Assembly: GCA_025455065.1 (NCBI GenBank)
Contig: JALONG010000045.1
Span: 1-37,588, forward strand
Length of the DNA stretch: 37,588 bases
Source of the DNA: Candidatus Kapaibacterium sp.
GTDB lineage: Bacteria; Bacteroidota; Ignavibacteria; Kapaibacteriales; UBA4661
Direction of reading: 5' to 3'
Below the pieces are notes generated by a model. It made no database searches. It was not told the DNA's origin and saw only the letters and a program-made list of their open reading frames with translations. The position numbers were made by a program, and so were the translations under genes. Every line of letters starts with the position of its first letter. The stretch's first letter is position 1. Shown here one piece after another: positions 24,553 through 33,938 of this stretch.

Positions 24553-26895
24553 TTACATAGCTTCAGGGCGAACCCCCTCAAGGAAATAGGTCTGCATAGT
24601 GCCTTTTCCTTTGATTTCTATTTCACCGCGTTTCTCGAAGAGGAATTCTTCTTCTAATGCTTCAAAAACCGCTTCTGAACAGTGTACTCGACCCGGTTCT
24701 CCGTGAGATTCCATGCGGCTTGCTGTATTCACGCTATCGCCCCAAAGGTCATACGCAAATTTATTTTGTCCGATAACTCCTGCGGTGGCTTCGCCGCAAT
24801 GCAATCCGATACGAATGCTCAAATCTACATTCAAAAATTCTGAGCAACGTTTGATTTCTTCAGTCATCTGCAAACCAAGATGAGCCATTGCTGCCAAATG
24901 GTCTTTGCGCGAATTAAGCAGACCACCCGCGACCATATACGCATCACCAATGGTCTTGATTTTCTCCAAGCCGAGGTTTTGCGTTAATGTATCAAATGCT
25001 GAAAATACAACATTGAGCATTTCAACGAGTTCTTGGGGGCTGACACGCGCTGAAAGTTTTGTAAATCCAACAATGTCAGCAAACATGACACTTACATTTG
25101 GCAAACCGTCCGCAATGCTTCCTTCACCTTTTTTTAAGCGTTCAGCGATAGCTTCTGGCAAAATACTTTTCAGTAAATGGTCAGATTTCTCGCGTTCATG
25201 CTGCACTTGAGCAATGTATTTATGCTGATTTCGACGGATATTGTAAAGTTCATAATGAAATTTTAACCGTGCAATAATTTCTTCTTTTTGAAAGGGCTTG
25301 ATGACATAATCAGCGCCGCCTGAAGAAAAACCTTTCACTATCGCATCCGTATCATTCATACCGCTCATAAAAATGACTGGAATATCTTCCGTTTCCGGCA
25401 CACTCTTTATTTCCTTACAAACCTCGTATCCATCAATATCCGGAAGAATAATATCCAGTAAGATAATATCCGGGGGGCGCTCTGCAACTATATCTAAAGC
25501 AGCATTACCGTCTGCAACGAGCGTCAAATCAAACATTTCTTTATTGAGGATATTTTTGAGCATTGACAAATTTGTCATTGAATCATCTACAATAAGCAAA
25601 GACGGTTTTTCTTCAGTTTTTTTGGCATCTTCTTCTTGCTGTAGGCTTTCTGAAGCAAGTGTTTCGAGCATTGAAATCTCACGGTGAGCCAATTTTTGTT
25701 GTTCAATTTCCTGCTCACCACCTTGTTGCTGCGCCCGCTCAACATCGTACTGCAAAAGACGATTTTGTAATCGCTGTAAATCCTCTGCAAGCCGCATTTT
25801 TTCATTTGTTGTTGCGATATCTTTTTTTTCTTTACTTTCAACCACCTGTTGTTCGATTGTATCACGCAAAGCAGACATAGTTTTGAGCAATTCTTCTTTC
25901 TTTTTTCTACGTTCGGCGAGGCTTTCAAACATACCTTGTAATTTTGAAATATCTTCTTCAGAAGAATGTGCAGCAAGTTTTCTTGTAATACGTCCTGTTT
26001 CTGAGGAAATTATCTCAGGAAGCGTGGTTTCAAGTGTCGCATTTACATTCCCTGATTGGTTTTTAAGCATAGTTTGAACTTCCGCGAGTTGTTTCCTAAT
26101 GGCGTTTTCAGTCAATCGCGGTATATCGGTAACTTCCTGCATGAAGGACTCAAAAACACCAAAATTCTGCACCATTTCGCGTACGGCAAAATGTAACTCC
26201 CCTTGACGGTTAATAGCATCAGATTGAATTTGCCTCATTAACTCCAAATGCTCTTGCACCGCAGCAATCATTTGATGCAATTCGGTATAACTTTGCGGTA
26301 ATGTCTCGCTGTTACTTGTTTGAATCGTGCTTGCGATTGATTCAAGGGCAGAATCAATTTGCTTTTGGATTAAATCCAATTCGGTTCCGAATATATTTGT
26401 AAAATCCTCCCGCAAAAGGTCCGGTAGTGCCACTTGTAAACCATCAAAACTGCTTTGAAACTGGCTTTGAAACTCCTGAATAATATGCTCTTGCACTGAA
26501 TTGGAAAGATGCTCGGGCAGTTCTTCTTGCAATTGAGATTGCACCTTCGCTAGTTGCTCCTGCATCTGTGAGCTAAGTTCGGCTGAAAGCGATAATTGAA
26601 GAGTAGTAAGCGCTTCATTGAGCATTGAAACGGATTCTCTGACTTCTAATGCCAGTGCCTCCGAATTGCTTGAATTTTCTTTCGCAGAACTTTCCACCAG
26701 TGAATGTGTACGCTGGGTTTGGAGCATCAATTTGGAAAAAGCATTTTTCACCTCATTTGTAGCGTGGGACTGCTCCGCAAGGGTGTTTAGACTTGCTTGC
26801 GCGGTTTGTCGGAGTTGCCATAAGAACCATAAAGAAACTCCGGTACTAAAAACGATAAATACCACAAGGCAGAGAATTAAAACTGATTCGGACAT
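24553..26895 (-). CDS. Membrane-anchored coiled-coil/receiver/class III adenylate cyclase, 780 aa
   Basis: The ATG at 26895 gives MSESVLILCLVVFIVF, a clean single N-terminal membrane anchor. About 400 residues follow that are almost all helical and rich in Q, E, L and S, with a coiled coil (ERAQQQGGEQEIEQQK). At about 430-550 is a CheY-type receiver (LLIVDDS, LLDIILPDIDGYEV with the phospho-Asp near 480, VIKPF). At about 590-775 is a class III nucleotidyl cyclase with metal Asp residues in FADIVGFTK and TIGDAYM. Purine-selective residues (EKIKTIGD and YDLWGDSVNTASRM) favour ATP, hence cAMP. The long coiled coil in place of a HAMP or sensory fold is unusual. The receiver could take phosphate from the orphan kinase encoded nearby. 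Longer starts add a Phe/Trp-rich stretch and are less likely. Confidence 0.92.
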   Translation of the reverse strand: MSESVLILCLVVFIVFSTGVSLWFLWQLRQTAQASLNTLAEQSHATNEVKNAFSKLMLQTQRTHSLVESSAKENSSNSEALALEVRESVSMLNEALTTLQLSLSAELSSQMQEQLAKVQSQLQEELPEHLSNSVQEHIIQEFQSQFQSSFDGLQVALPDLLREDFTNIFGTELDLIQKQIDSALESIASTIQTSNSETLPQSYTELHQMIAAVQEHLELMRQIQSDAINRQGELHFAVREMVQNFGVFESFMQEVTDIPRLTENAIRKQLAEVQTMLKNQSGNVNATLETTLPEIISSETGRITRKLAAHSSEEDISKLQGMFESLAERRKKKEELLKTMSALRDTIEQQVVESKEKKDIATTNEKMRLAEDLQRLQNRLLQYDVERAQQQGGEQEIEQQKLAHREISMLETLASESLQQEEDAKKTEEKPSLLIVDDSMTNLSMLKNILNKEMFDLTLVADGNAALDIVAERPPDIILLDIILPDIDGYEVCKEIKSVPETEDIPVIFMSGMNDTDAIVKGFSSGGADYVIKPFQKEEIIARLKFHYELYNIRRNQHKYIAQVQHEREKSDHLLKSILPEAIAERLKKGEGSIADGLPNVSVMFADIVGFTKLSARVSPQELVEMLNVVFSAFDTLTQNLGLEKIKTIGDAYMVAGGLLNSRKDHLAAMAHLGLQMTEEIKRCSEFLNVDLSIRIGLHCGEATAGVIGQNKFAYDLWGDSVNTASRMESHGEPGRVHCSEAVFEALEEEFLFEKRGEIEIKGKGTMQTYFLEGVRPEAM

Positions 26896-27030
26896 AATGA
26901 AAGAAACAAAAAAAAAGGAAGTACACCACATTAGGAAGCCGAAATATACAAATTCATTCATTCAAAATCCTGTGAAAAGAGCATCAATAGCAGAAATTCT
27001 TTGCAGTAAACAAAACTTCATTTTGATTCA

Positions 27031-27060
27031 TTGGAAAATCATGAGAAACAAGTATTTTTG
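27031..27060 (+). promoter_or_regulatory. Bacteroidota-type promoter for the DoxX-like gene
   Basis: TTG (27031-27033), 19 bases and TATTTTTG (27053-27060) match the TTG/TAnnTTTG consensus. They lie 45 bases upstream of the start codon. Confidence 0.55.
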
Positions 27061-27104
27061 CTGTTTAAGATAAAATATTACGTGAATTATTTGAGGAGAC
27101 TCTT

Positions 27105-27572
27105 TTGAACAACACGGTACAATCGTTTTTCAAGCAACTTTCCCGTCCTTTCGGTCGAGAATCAGTCTTGTTATTGTTGCGAATGTGGTTAGGGTTAATC
27201 ATGGTTTATCATGGCTCAGACAAACTTTTTCGGAGTCTTGACCCATTTACCCAGCACTTAACGACTTTCGGCATACCACTCTCCAAGTTCGTTTCAGGCT
27301 TTTTCACTGTTTCACAGCTTGTAGGTGGAACTTTACTTTTCTTTGGTTTACTTACTCGCCCGGCTCTTGTTTGCATCGTGCTGACCGTTTTTTCTGCTGT
27401 TGTTGAAGCTATGTTTTTTGTTAATTATGACCCCTTTTCGCGTAAGGGAGAGTTAGCGTTTACCTATATGATATTAGGTTTCGCCCTGTTAGTGAGCGGT
27501 CCCGGTATGTACAGTTTAGACTATTTTTTATCGCATTTCAAGCAAACCGAAGAGCATGATGAGGCTCTCTAA
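27105..27572 (+). CDS. DoxX-family membrane protein, 155 aa
   Basis: The start is TTG, supported by a clear Shine-Dalgarno GAGGAG (27093-27098) six bases before it, which is uncommon for this type of genome. Four membrane helices are visible: VLLLLRMWLGLIMVYHG, FVSGFFTVSQLVGGTLLFFG, ALVCIVLTVFSAVVEAM and FTYMILGFALLVSG. The HGSDKLF and GLLTRPA motifs fit the DoxX/quinol-oxidase-subunit-like family, found in envelope redox and stress functions. The family role is not well defined. It is the first gene of a plus-strand run and is followed after 50 bases by the substrate-binding protein gene. Confidence 0.87.
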   Translation: MNNTVQSFFKQLSRPFGRESVLLLLRMWLGLIMVYHGSDKLFRSLDPFTQHLTTFGIPLSKFVSGFFTVSQLVGGTLLFFGLLTRPALVCIVLTVFSAVVEAMFFVNYDPFSRKGELAFTYMILGFALLVSGPGMYSLDYFLSHFKQTEEHDEAL

Positions 27573-27622
27573 TGCTCTAATGAACAAATTCGCATTCTTT
27601 TTTCATTTCATTACCATTGACT

Positions 27623-28948
27623 ATGAAATATCGTTTTACATCTCAGGTCTGCGCATTGATGCTACTATTGAGCAGCACTTTTTTTGCGACACTTTTTGCT
27701 CAAACCGCAACTAAAAGTTCCCAACCAAGCGCAGAAACTATTAAAATCGGGATAAGTATTGTAACTTCCGACCCCACAGGTTCAACGCAGTTACAAGGCG
27801 CAAAGATGGCAATTGAAGAAATAAATGCAGCAGGTGGCGTATTGGGAAAAAAATTGGAATTACTGCCCGTTTACAATGAAAATCGTAATTATCCGAAAGC
27901 ACAAGCCCTTGTCAAGACAATGATAGACGAAGGAGCAAAATATATCATCACCTCCGGCGGCTCGGGTATGACGATGAAAGCAGCGGAAATCACCATTCCG
28001 GCAAATGTCATGCTCATTACCGGCTCGTCTTCATCGCCGAAAATCAGCGAATTAAACGATAACGACCTTGTATGGCGCACTGTTCCTTCCGATGCGTTTC
28101 AAGGTCGTATTGCTGCAGTATTTATGGACTCTTTAAAAATACGCTCGGCGGGAATTATTCACCTTGATAATCCTTATGGAAATGAGTTAGGGCGCACTTT
28201 TCGTGAGGTTTTTGAGCGACGGCGCGGGAAAGTATTAGCAACATCAAAGATTCCTGATGCGACAAATTATCAAAACCTTGATTTTAAGCAACTTGTTGAT
28301 GCTGTCTTTTCCCAAAAACCACAACTGATTTATATTATCGGCTCAGGAGAAGAAAGTGCTAAAGTCATCAATACTGCAAAATCATATTTCACAAAGGATT
28401 ATCGTCCTCAACTCTTAGGCTGCGACGCAAATTACAATAATGATTTTCTTTACGGTGCAGAGCAAACACTCATCGAAGGAATGCAAGGATTTGTGTATAT
28501 ACACCCGCAGAATTACCCAAATTTTGAAAAATTTGCAAAAGCGTTTGAAGTATTTCAAAGCAAAGTGAGTAATGATGCTGCTGAAATGTCTGCTACTTCA
28601 CTTGCCTCGTTGCTTGGTGCAGTATCAACAAACTCTTATGGTGCAACGGTCTATGACGCGATTTATAGCATTGCTTATTCAATGCTGAAAGCAAAATCTA
28701 TTAACCCTTTCGATGTTGCTAAACAAATGCGGGAAGTGGCTAACGACCACGGCGGCGCAACAGTCATCAATGTCGGAGAATTTGCAAAAGCCTCGTCTAT
28801 CCTTGCAAAAGGTGGAAACATCAACTATGACGGCGCAAGCGGTTCACTTGAATTTAATGATACCGGCGACGTAACTACAGGTACGTACATTATTTGGAAA
28901 GTTAAGGATGGAAAGTTTGTGGAAGCAAGCACAATTTCATTTCCTTAG
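27623..28948 (+). CDS. Periplasmic substrate-binding protein, type 1 (LivJ/Peripla_BP_6-like), 441 aa
   Basis: The ATG at 27623 gives a signal peptide (MKYRF, hydrophobic core, TLFAQ with cleavage near residue 27); a TTG two codons upstream is an alternative. The mature protein shows the classic type 1 periplasmic-binding fold: IKIGISIVTSDPTG, QGAKMAIEEINAAGGVLGKKLELL, AQALVKTMIDEGAKYIITSGGSG, SAGIIHLDNPYGNELGRTF and LIYIIGSGEESAKVI. Such proteins feed branched-chain amino acid or amide importers, but no permease or ATPase genes adjoin it. It may serve a transporter elsewhere or act as a sensor subunit. No lipobox is seen. Confidence 0.9.
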   Translation: MKYRFTSQVCALMLLLSSTFFATLFAQTATKSSQPSAETIKIGISIVTSDPTGSTQLQGAKMAIEEINAAGGVLGKKLELLPVYNENRNYPKAQALVKTMIDEGAKYIITSGGSGMTMKAAEITIPANVMLITGSSSSPKISELNDNDLVWRTVPSDAFQGRIAAVFMDSLKIRSAGIIHLDNPYGNELGRTFREVFERRRGKVLATSKIPDATNYQNLDFKQLVDAVFSQKPQLIYIIGSGEESAKVINTAKSYFTKDYRPQLLGCDANYNNDFLYGAEQTLIEGMQGFVYIHPQNYPNFEKFAKAFEVFQSKVSNDAAEMSATSLASLLGAVSTNSYGATVYDAIYSIAYSMLKAKSINPFDVAKQMREVANDHGGATVINVGEFAKASSILAKGGNINYDGASGSLEFNDTGDVTTGTYIIWKVKDGKFVEASTISFP

Positions 28949-28975
28949 CATCATCCATGTTTATATTATTGTCAG

Positions 28976-29039
28976 AGAGTTTATTGTGATTCACGGCATT
29001 TCCGGTTGATAACTATAAATGCCCAATCCGATAAACTCT
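28976..29039 (+). ncRNA. Possible structured RNA element after the binding-protein gene
   Basis: The outer stem is AGAGTTTAT (28976-28984) / ATAAACTCT (29031-29039). It encloses a small GTG-ATT-CAC hairpin and an inner stem GGCATTT (28995-29001) / AAATGCC (29017-29023). A TTTTTT run occurs about 45 bases further. It could be the terminator region of the binding-protein gene or a leader of the next gene. Stems of this size do occur by chance, so the call is tentative. Confidence 0.3.
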
Positions 29040-29146
29040 TTGCTGTTTTTGATGGAACGGAGATAACACTTTCGGCAATAGCCTTTTTTAAGTTGATGCT
29101 AAATTATTCATCCCCTTACCCTTAACCCAAAAAACATAAATTATTT

Positions 29147-29713
29147 ATGACAATTTTTCTCTTTGTTCTTTTTTTAGCGATTGGAATTCAACGTTTGTTG
29201 GAATTACGAATTGCGGAGCGCAACCGATTGTTAGCGCTGGAACGTGGAGCCAAAGAATTTGGCGCTCAACACTATTATCTCTTTGTTATCTTGCACACAG
29301 CATGGATGCTGGGTTGGTTGGTCGAAGGGTGGATACAAACACATCAAGCACAATACTGGACTTCGGAAGATATAGGGCGCATAATTTTAAGTGTAACTTC
29401 ATTAATGATAGTTATTGCGGCCCAAGGGTTACGATATTGGGCGATTATCAGTTTGGGGGAAGCATGGAATACTCGCATTTTAGTCGTTCCGGGCGCAAAT
29501 CGTATTCGGAACGGACCATACCAATATATCAACCATCCTAACTACGTTGCGGTGGTCATGGAGTTGGCATTTGTACCACTTATTGTTTTTGCTTGGAAAA
29601 CCGCAGTTATTGCTTCAATAGTAAATGTACTTATTTTGCTAATCATTCGTATCCCACAAGAGAATAAAGCTATGCAAGATTTTTTACAAGATTCAAACCA
29701 TTCAAGGAAGTGA
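29147..29713 (+). CDS. Isoprenylcysteine carboxyl methyltransferase (ICMT)-family membrane protein, 188 aa
   Basis: About five hydrophobic segments are present. The family signature lies near residues 125-140: RIRNGPYQYINHPNYVAV, then a membrane helix (the ICMT family carries R/NHPxY for S-adenosylmethionine binding). Bacterial members methylate small lipophilic or phenolic compounds, for example alkylresorcinol-type lipids. No polyketide synthase lies next to this gene, so the substrate is unknown. The stop overlaps the next gene's GTG start (GTGA), which indicates a coupled two-gene unit of membrane proteins. The N-terminus (MTIFLFVLFLAIGIQRLLEL) begins directly in a membrane helix. Confidence 0.82.
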   Translation: MTIFLFVLFLAIGIQRLLELRIAERNRLLALERGAKEFGAQHYYLFVILHTAWMLGWLVEGWIQTHQAQYWTSEDIGRIILSVTSLMIVIAAQGLRYWAIISLGEAWNTRILVVPGANRIRNGPYQYINHPNYVAVVMELAFVPLIVFAWKTAVIASIVNVLILLIIRIPQENKAMQDFLQDSNHSRK

Positions 29714-30018
29714 ATGCGATGGTAATTCAAGATTTGGTATTATGGGGTGCTTTTGGGTTATATGTTGTGAATTTAGTCATTGGAATAACAGCACAATTAA
29801 AACTTTATCATTTTGGTAAAGTGCATCATTACATATACTTTTTTGTTGTTGTTGCTTCAATTGCTGCAATGGTTGTTCATTTTCACCCTGCACTACTGCT
29901 AACGCTAATTTCCCTTATCTTGATGCCGAAAAGTAAACCCTGGACTTGGAAACATCCTGCTTGTGCTGCGGTTGGCTTTTTGGGGTTTCTATTTGCATTA
30001 TTCTTCCAAATTCCATAG
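29710..30018 (+). CDS. Small membrane protein, 102 aa
   Basis: Three hydrophobic helices (LVLWGAFGLYVVNLVIGI, YIYFFVVVASIAAMVVHF, AAVGFLGFLFALFF) are separated by short charged loops (KLYHFGKVHHY, MPKSKPWTWKHP). I recognise no family. Translation may start at the GTG overlapping the methyltransferase stop or at ATG 29719. The tight coupling suggests it works with that enzyme in the membrane. Confidence 0.72.
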   Translation: MNAMVIQDLVLWGAFGLYVVNLVIGITAQLKLYHFGKVHHYIYFFVVVASIAAMVVHFHPALLLTLISLILMPKSKPWTWKHPACAAVGFLGFLFALFFQIP

Positions 30019-30186
30019 ACCAACACCTAAACAAGCGTAATGCCTTCACATTCATTACAACCGTTGAGTGTAAAAGAGGGTCAATTCAGACCCAAATTTG
30101 CAGATTTATGACAAAAATTTCGACAAACGCCCAATTTTCCGTAAGTTTAGAGTTTGCCCTTTTGTTATACCATCTTCGCATTATTT

Positions 30187-33033
30187 GTGAACTCAACCAC
30201 CCCGACCTCCACCCCTCAGCAAGAACCGGTTGCTTTACCCGATACACTTTCAACCCCCTCGCCACGCCGCACCATTGCTGTACGCGGAGCGCGTCAGCAC
30301 AATCTCAAAAACGTTTCGATTGACCTTCCGCGCAATAAACTTATTGTCGTAACGGGCGTGAGCGGTTCGGGCAAATCGTCGCTGGCATTTGATACCATCT
30401 ACGCCGAAGGGCAGCGCCGCTTTGTGGAATCACTTTCCGCCTACGCTCGGCAGTTTTTGGAACGCATGAATAAGCCCGATGTGGACGTGATTACCGGCAT
30501 TCCACCTGCGATTGCGATTCAGCAAAAAACCATTTCCCGCAATCCTCGTTCCACCGTCGGCACAACGACGGAAGTGTATGATTATATGCGACTTCTTTGG
30601 GGACGTATCGGTGAAACGATTTGCCATGTTTCTGGAAAAGTCGTGCGAAAAGATACACCGGAGTCGTCGCTCAACGACATCCGAACGGCAACAAAGCCCG
30701 AAGAGCGTCTGTACGTCTTATTTCCACTTCAAAACCATGACAAACACTCGTTCCGAGACGAAATAGAGAATATTAAACAACAAGGTTTTTTCCGCGTTGT
30801 TATGGTAGGAACAAATGATATTCTCGACCTTAATACCGACAACCTTCCCACAACGCTTAAAAAGGAAGTTCTGGTGCTTGTGGACAGAATTGTGTTTCGT
30901 GATGATGCCGATGTACAAACGCGCCTCAGTGATTCGCTGGAGCAGGCATTTGTCAATGGTGCAGGGCGCTGTGTAGTGCGGAATATCTCCACCAACACCG
31001 ACCTCAAATTCAGCAACATCTACGAATGTGCCACAAGCGGCATTGTCTATGACGAGCCGCAGCCACGCTTGTTTTCCTTTAATAACCCGCTTGGCGCTTG
31101 CCCCACCTGCGAAGGTTTCGGGAGGACGATGGGCATTGATGAAGATTTAGTGATTCCAAACAAGCAAAAATCTCTTGCAGACGGCGCTATTGCTCCTTTT
31201 CAAACACCTGCACACGCAAAATACCAAGAAGCGCTGGAAAGAGAAGCTGCCAAACGAAATATCAATCTTGATGCGCCCTTGAGTAGCTTGAACAAGGAAG
31301 AATTTCACTTTGTGTGGAACGGCGGCGGAAAATATGACGGCGTAAAAGGCTTTTTCAAAATGGTGGAAGATAACAACCAAAAAATGCACTATCGCGTGCT
31401 GATGAGCCGTTATCGTGGGTACACACGCTGCCATGATTGCGGTGGTTCGCGCTTGAAACTTTCGGCGCGGCAAGTGTTTGTGGGCGGGAAAAACATTCCG
31501 GCAGTGGTCAATATGACGCTGGAAGATGCTTACACATTTTTCAATGCACTGGAATTAACCGAGTACCAAACCGCAATTGCAGAACGCATTTTGAAGGAAA
31601 TCACCATGCGATTGGAACTGCTCAACCGCATGGGGCTTGGATATTTGACGCTTGACCGACTCGCGCATACGCTTTCGGGCGGTGAAGTGCAGCGTATCAA
31701 TTTGGCTACATCTATCGGTTCATCGCTTGTCGGAGCGCTTTATGTGCTGGACGAACCTAGTATTGGTCTGCATCCACGCGACACAGAGCGTATGATTTCC
31801 GTAATGGAACGCCTCAGAAACTTAGGAAATACGGTGATTGTGGTCGAACACGACGAAGACATTATGCGCCGTGCTGATATGATTGTGGACATGGGGCCAC
31901 GCGCCGGAGAGCGCGGCGGCGAGGTAATTTTTCAAGGCTCACCCGCAGCGATTATGCACCACGAAGAATCGCTCACTGGCAAGTATCTATCTGGTCGTTT
32001 AGAGATTCCGATTCCGCAACACCGTAATAACGGCAACGGCAAGGAAATTATCGTCAAAGGAGCGCATGAAAACAATCTCCGCGATATTGATGTGCGCATT
32101 CCGCTTGGCGCAATGGTTGTTGTTACAGGTGTGAGCGGTTCGGGGAAATCAACATTTGTTCACGATGTCTTTTACAACGGACTACAGCGCAAACTCGGTC
32201 AGCCTGTGCAGTCTGTGGGCAAACATACGAACATCATTGGCTGGGAGAACATTCAGCACGTTGAGATGGTGGATCAATCGCCCATCGGCAAGTCGCCACG
32301 CTCCACTCCGGCGACTTACACCAAAGCATTTGACTATATCCGCGACCTTTTTTCGATGACACAAGCCGCAAAGCAACTTGGCTGGAAGCCAGGTTCGTTT
32401 TCCTTTAATGTTCCGGGAGGGCGCTGCGAGACCTGCCAAGGCGATGGCATGGTGAAAATTGAGATGCAGTTTTTAGCAGATTTGTACCTCGAATGTGAGG
32501 ATTGTCGGGGAACGCGCTACAAGAAAGAAGCCCATAGTATTCGCTGGCGAGAAAAATCTATTGTGGACGTGCTTAACATGACTATTGACGAAGCAGTCGA
32601 GTTTTTCAAAGGCGAAGACCGCATCACTTCTCGCTTAGAGACCTTGCAGAAGGTTGGTTTGGGGTATATGCGCATGGGACAGCCCGGCACTACACTTTCC
32701 GGCGGCGAAGCGCAGCGCGTCAAGTTGGCGTCACATTTACACGAAAAAAGTAGCCAGACGACACTCTTCATTTTTGACGAGCCTACAACGGGTTTACATT
32801 TTGATGATATAGCCAAACTTATTACCTGTTTTCAAGAACTCGTGAAACGCGGACATTCGTTAGTTATTGTTGAACACAATACGGACGTAATGAAATGCGC
32901 CGATTGGATTATTGATTTAGGACCGGAAGCCGGAACAGGTGGTGGAACAATCGTCGCCGAAGGAAAACCGGAGGCGATAGCAAAGGTTACGGCATCACAC
33001 ACAGGGCGATTTTTGAAGGAGATTTTGGGGTAA
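30187..33033 (+). CDS. uvrA: UvrABC excision nuclease subunit A
   Basis: This is the damage-recognition ATPase of nucleotide excision repair. It has two ABC modules: Walker [15 protein letters not shown] with signature [14 protein letters not shown] and Walker [15 protein letters not shown], then [24 protein letters not shown] and [14 protein letters not shown]. The UvrB-binding region and the second zinc module are intact (CETCQGDG ... CEDCRGTRY). The first zinc module is reduced: instead of CPxC there is ECATSG before [21 protein letters not shown] know this pattern from Bacteroidota UvrA. The start is uncertain: GTG at 30187 gives 948 residues; TTG at 30154 would add 11. No uvrB or uvrC is nearby. 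Confidence 0.95.
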   Translation: MNSTTPTSTPQQEPVALPDTLSTPSPRRTIAVRGARQHNLKNVSIDLPRNKLIVVTGVSGSGKSSLAFDTIYAEGQRRFVESLSAYARQFLERMNKPDVDVITGIPPAIAIQQKTISRNPRSTVGTTTEVYDYMRLLWGRIGETICHVSGKVVRKDTPESSLNDIRTATKPEERLYVLFPLQNHDKHSFRDEIENIKQQGFFRVVMVGTNDILDLNTDNLPTTLKKEVLVLVDRIVFRDDADVQTRLSDSLEQAFVNGAGRCVVRNISTNTDLKFSNIYECATSGIVYDEPQPRLFSFNNPLGACPTCEGFGRTMGIDEDLVIPNKQKSLADGAIAPFQTPAHAKYQEALEREAAKRNINLDAPLSSLNKEEFHFVWNGGGKYDGVKGFFKMVEDNNQKMHYRVLMSRYRGYTRCHDCGGSRLKLSARQVFVGGKNIPAVVNMTLEDAYTFFNALELTEYQTAIAERILKEITMRLELLNRMGLGYLTLDRLAHTLSGGEVQRINLATSIGSSLVGALYVLDEPSIGLHPRDTERMISVMERLRNLGNTVIVVEHDEDIMRRADMIVDMGPRAGERGGEVIFQGSPAAIMHHEESLTGKYLSGRLEIPIPQHRNNGNGKEIIVKGAHENNLRDIDVRIPLGAMVVVTGVSGSGKSTFVHDVFYNGLQRKLGQPVQSVGKHTNIIGWENIQHVEMVDQSPIGKSPRSTPATYTKAFDYIRDLFSMTQAAKQLGWKPGSFSFNVPGGRCETCQGDGMVKIEMQFLADLYLECEDCRGTRYKKEAHSIRWREKSIVDVLNMTIDEAVEFFKGEDRITSRLETLQKVGLGYMRMGQPGTTLSGGEAQRVKLASHLHEKSSQTTLFIFDEPTTGLHFDDIAKLITCFQELVKRGHSLVIVEHNTDVMKCADWIIDLGPEAGTGGGTIVAEGKPEAIAKVTASHTGRFLKEILG

Positions 33034-33482
33034 GGTTTTCGACTTCTTCAGTACACCGGTGGTTTATCGAAAAACTGCTATCATTTCCGAATTTCCATCA
33101 AAGCGCTTTTCATGAAGCATTTGCACATCTATTATTTTGGTAAGCAAGGTTGCGCTGTGGTTCACCAAATCTAGGTTTTCAAAAATGCGTTAGGTACTAA
33201 AATCTGCACCCAATAAACTTTGTGATCGTTTTTACGTGATTGAAAGGAGAATAAAAACATTGCACGGTTTGCTTGTAAACCTGATTTTTCGCGTAATTCA
33301 CGAACTGCTGCCCCTAAGTGAGATTCACCTAAATTTGCAACTTCGACCGAACAATAAAAAAGAATCCCCGTTCATTGCATTGAGCAAAATTCCCTGCTTT
33401 ATTTCAACTCACTGTTCCTCCATGTGTCTTCATTTCTTTGCTTACTCGAAATGTTTTCCCCGACCGAATAGATTGTTGAGTT
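33034..33482. other. 449-base gap with gene remnants
   Basis: No intact gene is seen. The minus strand holds the decayed toxin-like frame described separately (33171-33371) and, just upstream of it in another frame, a short open stretch (NFAQCNERGFFFIV) that may be its shifted N-terminal side. Just after uvrA a GTTTTCGA...TCGAAAAAC inverted repeat with a CACCGGTG palindrome between could end the uvrA transcript, but no T-run follows. Confidence 0.5.
33171..33371 (-). pseudogene. Decayed RelE/HigB (Gp49-like) toxin fragment
   Basis: A 66-codon frame without a usable start reads LGESHLGAAVRELREKSG, then RAMFLFSF, HKVYWVQIL and NAFLKT. The spacing of L-x-x-x-V-x-ELR, (Y/N)R-x-x-(Y/F), a hydrophobic strand and AF-x-K-T resembles the Gp49/HigB toxin family, in which ELR...YR...hGFxKKT is conserved. 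The usual C-terminal helix is missing, and the upstream part continues only in a shifted frame. No antitoxin gene is seen. The resemblance is from memory of the family pattern and is moderate. Confidence 0.4.
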
Positions 33483-33932
33483 TTATTGTTTTCCTGTGCT
33501 TCCAAAACCGCCAGTGCCACGAGAAGTCGGGCTAAGTAATTGGACTTCGTTCCATGCGGCAGTTTCATATTTTGCAATTACTATTTGGGCAATGCGGTCG
33601 CCTCGTTGGACAACAAAAGGTTCTTTGCCAAAATTGGCAAGTAACACATGAATTTCTCCTCGAAAATCACTATCAATCGTTCCTGGAGCATTGAGGCAAA
33701 ACACAGCATTTTTTGCAGCCAGACCGCTTCTTGAGCGCACTTGAATTTCATAACCTTCTGGAATTTCAACAGCAAGCCCTGTTGGAATCATCGCAACTTC
33801 ACCACTATTTATGGTGATATTTTGGAGAATTGCGGCGCGAATATCTGCTCCGGCTGAACCTTGTGTAGCATAAGCGGGAAGCGCAAAATCGTCGAAACCC
33901 TGTTTTGTTCGAGTGATATTTATTGTGAGCAT
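33483..33932 (-). CDS. dut: Deoxyuridine 5'-triphosphate nucleotidohydrolase (dUTPase)
   Basis: This enzyme hydrolyses dUTP to dUMP and pyrophosphate, keeping uracil out of DNA and supplying dTMP synthesis. All five trimeric-dUTPase motifs are present in order within 149 residues: AGADIRA (27-33), RSRSGLA (66-72), NAPGTIDSDFRGEI (81-94), RIAQIVI (113-119) and RGTGGFGSTG (138-147). The length is normal. It starts six bases after the stop of the upstream hydrolase gene, so the two are co-transcribed, an unusual pairing. Confidence 0.96.
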   Translation of the reverse strand: MLTINITRTKQGFDDFALPAYATQGSAGADIRAAILQNITINSGEVAMIPTGLAVEIPEGYEIQVRSRSGLAAKNAVFCLNAPGTIDSDFRGEIHVLLANFGKEPFVVQRGDRIAQIVIAKYETAAWNEVQLLSPTSRGTGGFGSTGKQ

Positions 33933-33938
33933 AAAATT

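Noticed and set aside
33236-33535. Plus-strand open frame of about 99 codons between uvrA and dut
   Set aside because: It overlaps the dut 3' end antisense and the toxin-like remnant, and shows no protein-like pattern.
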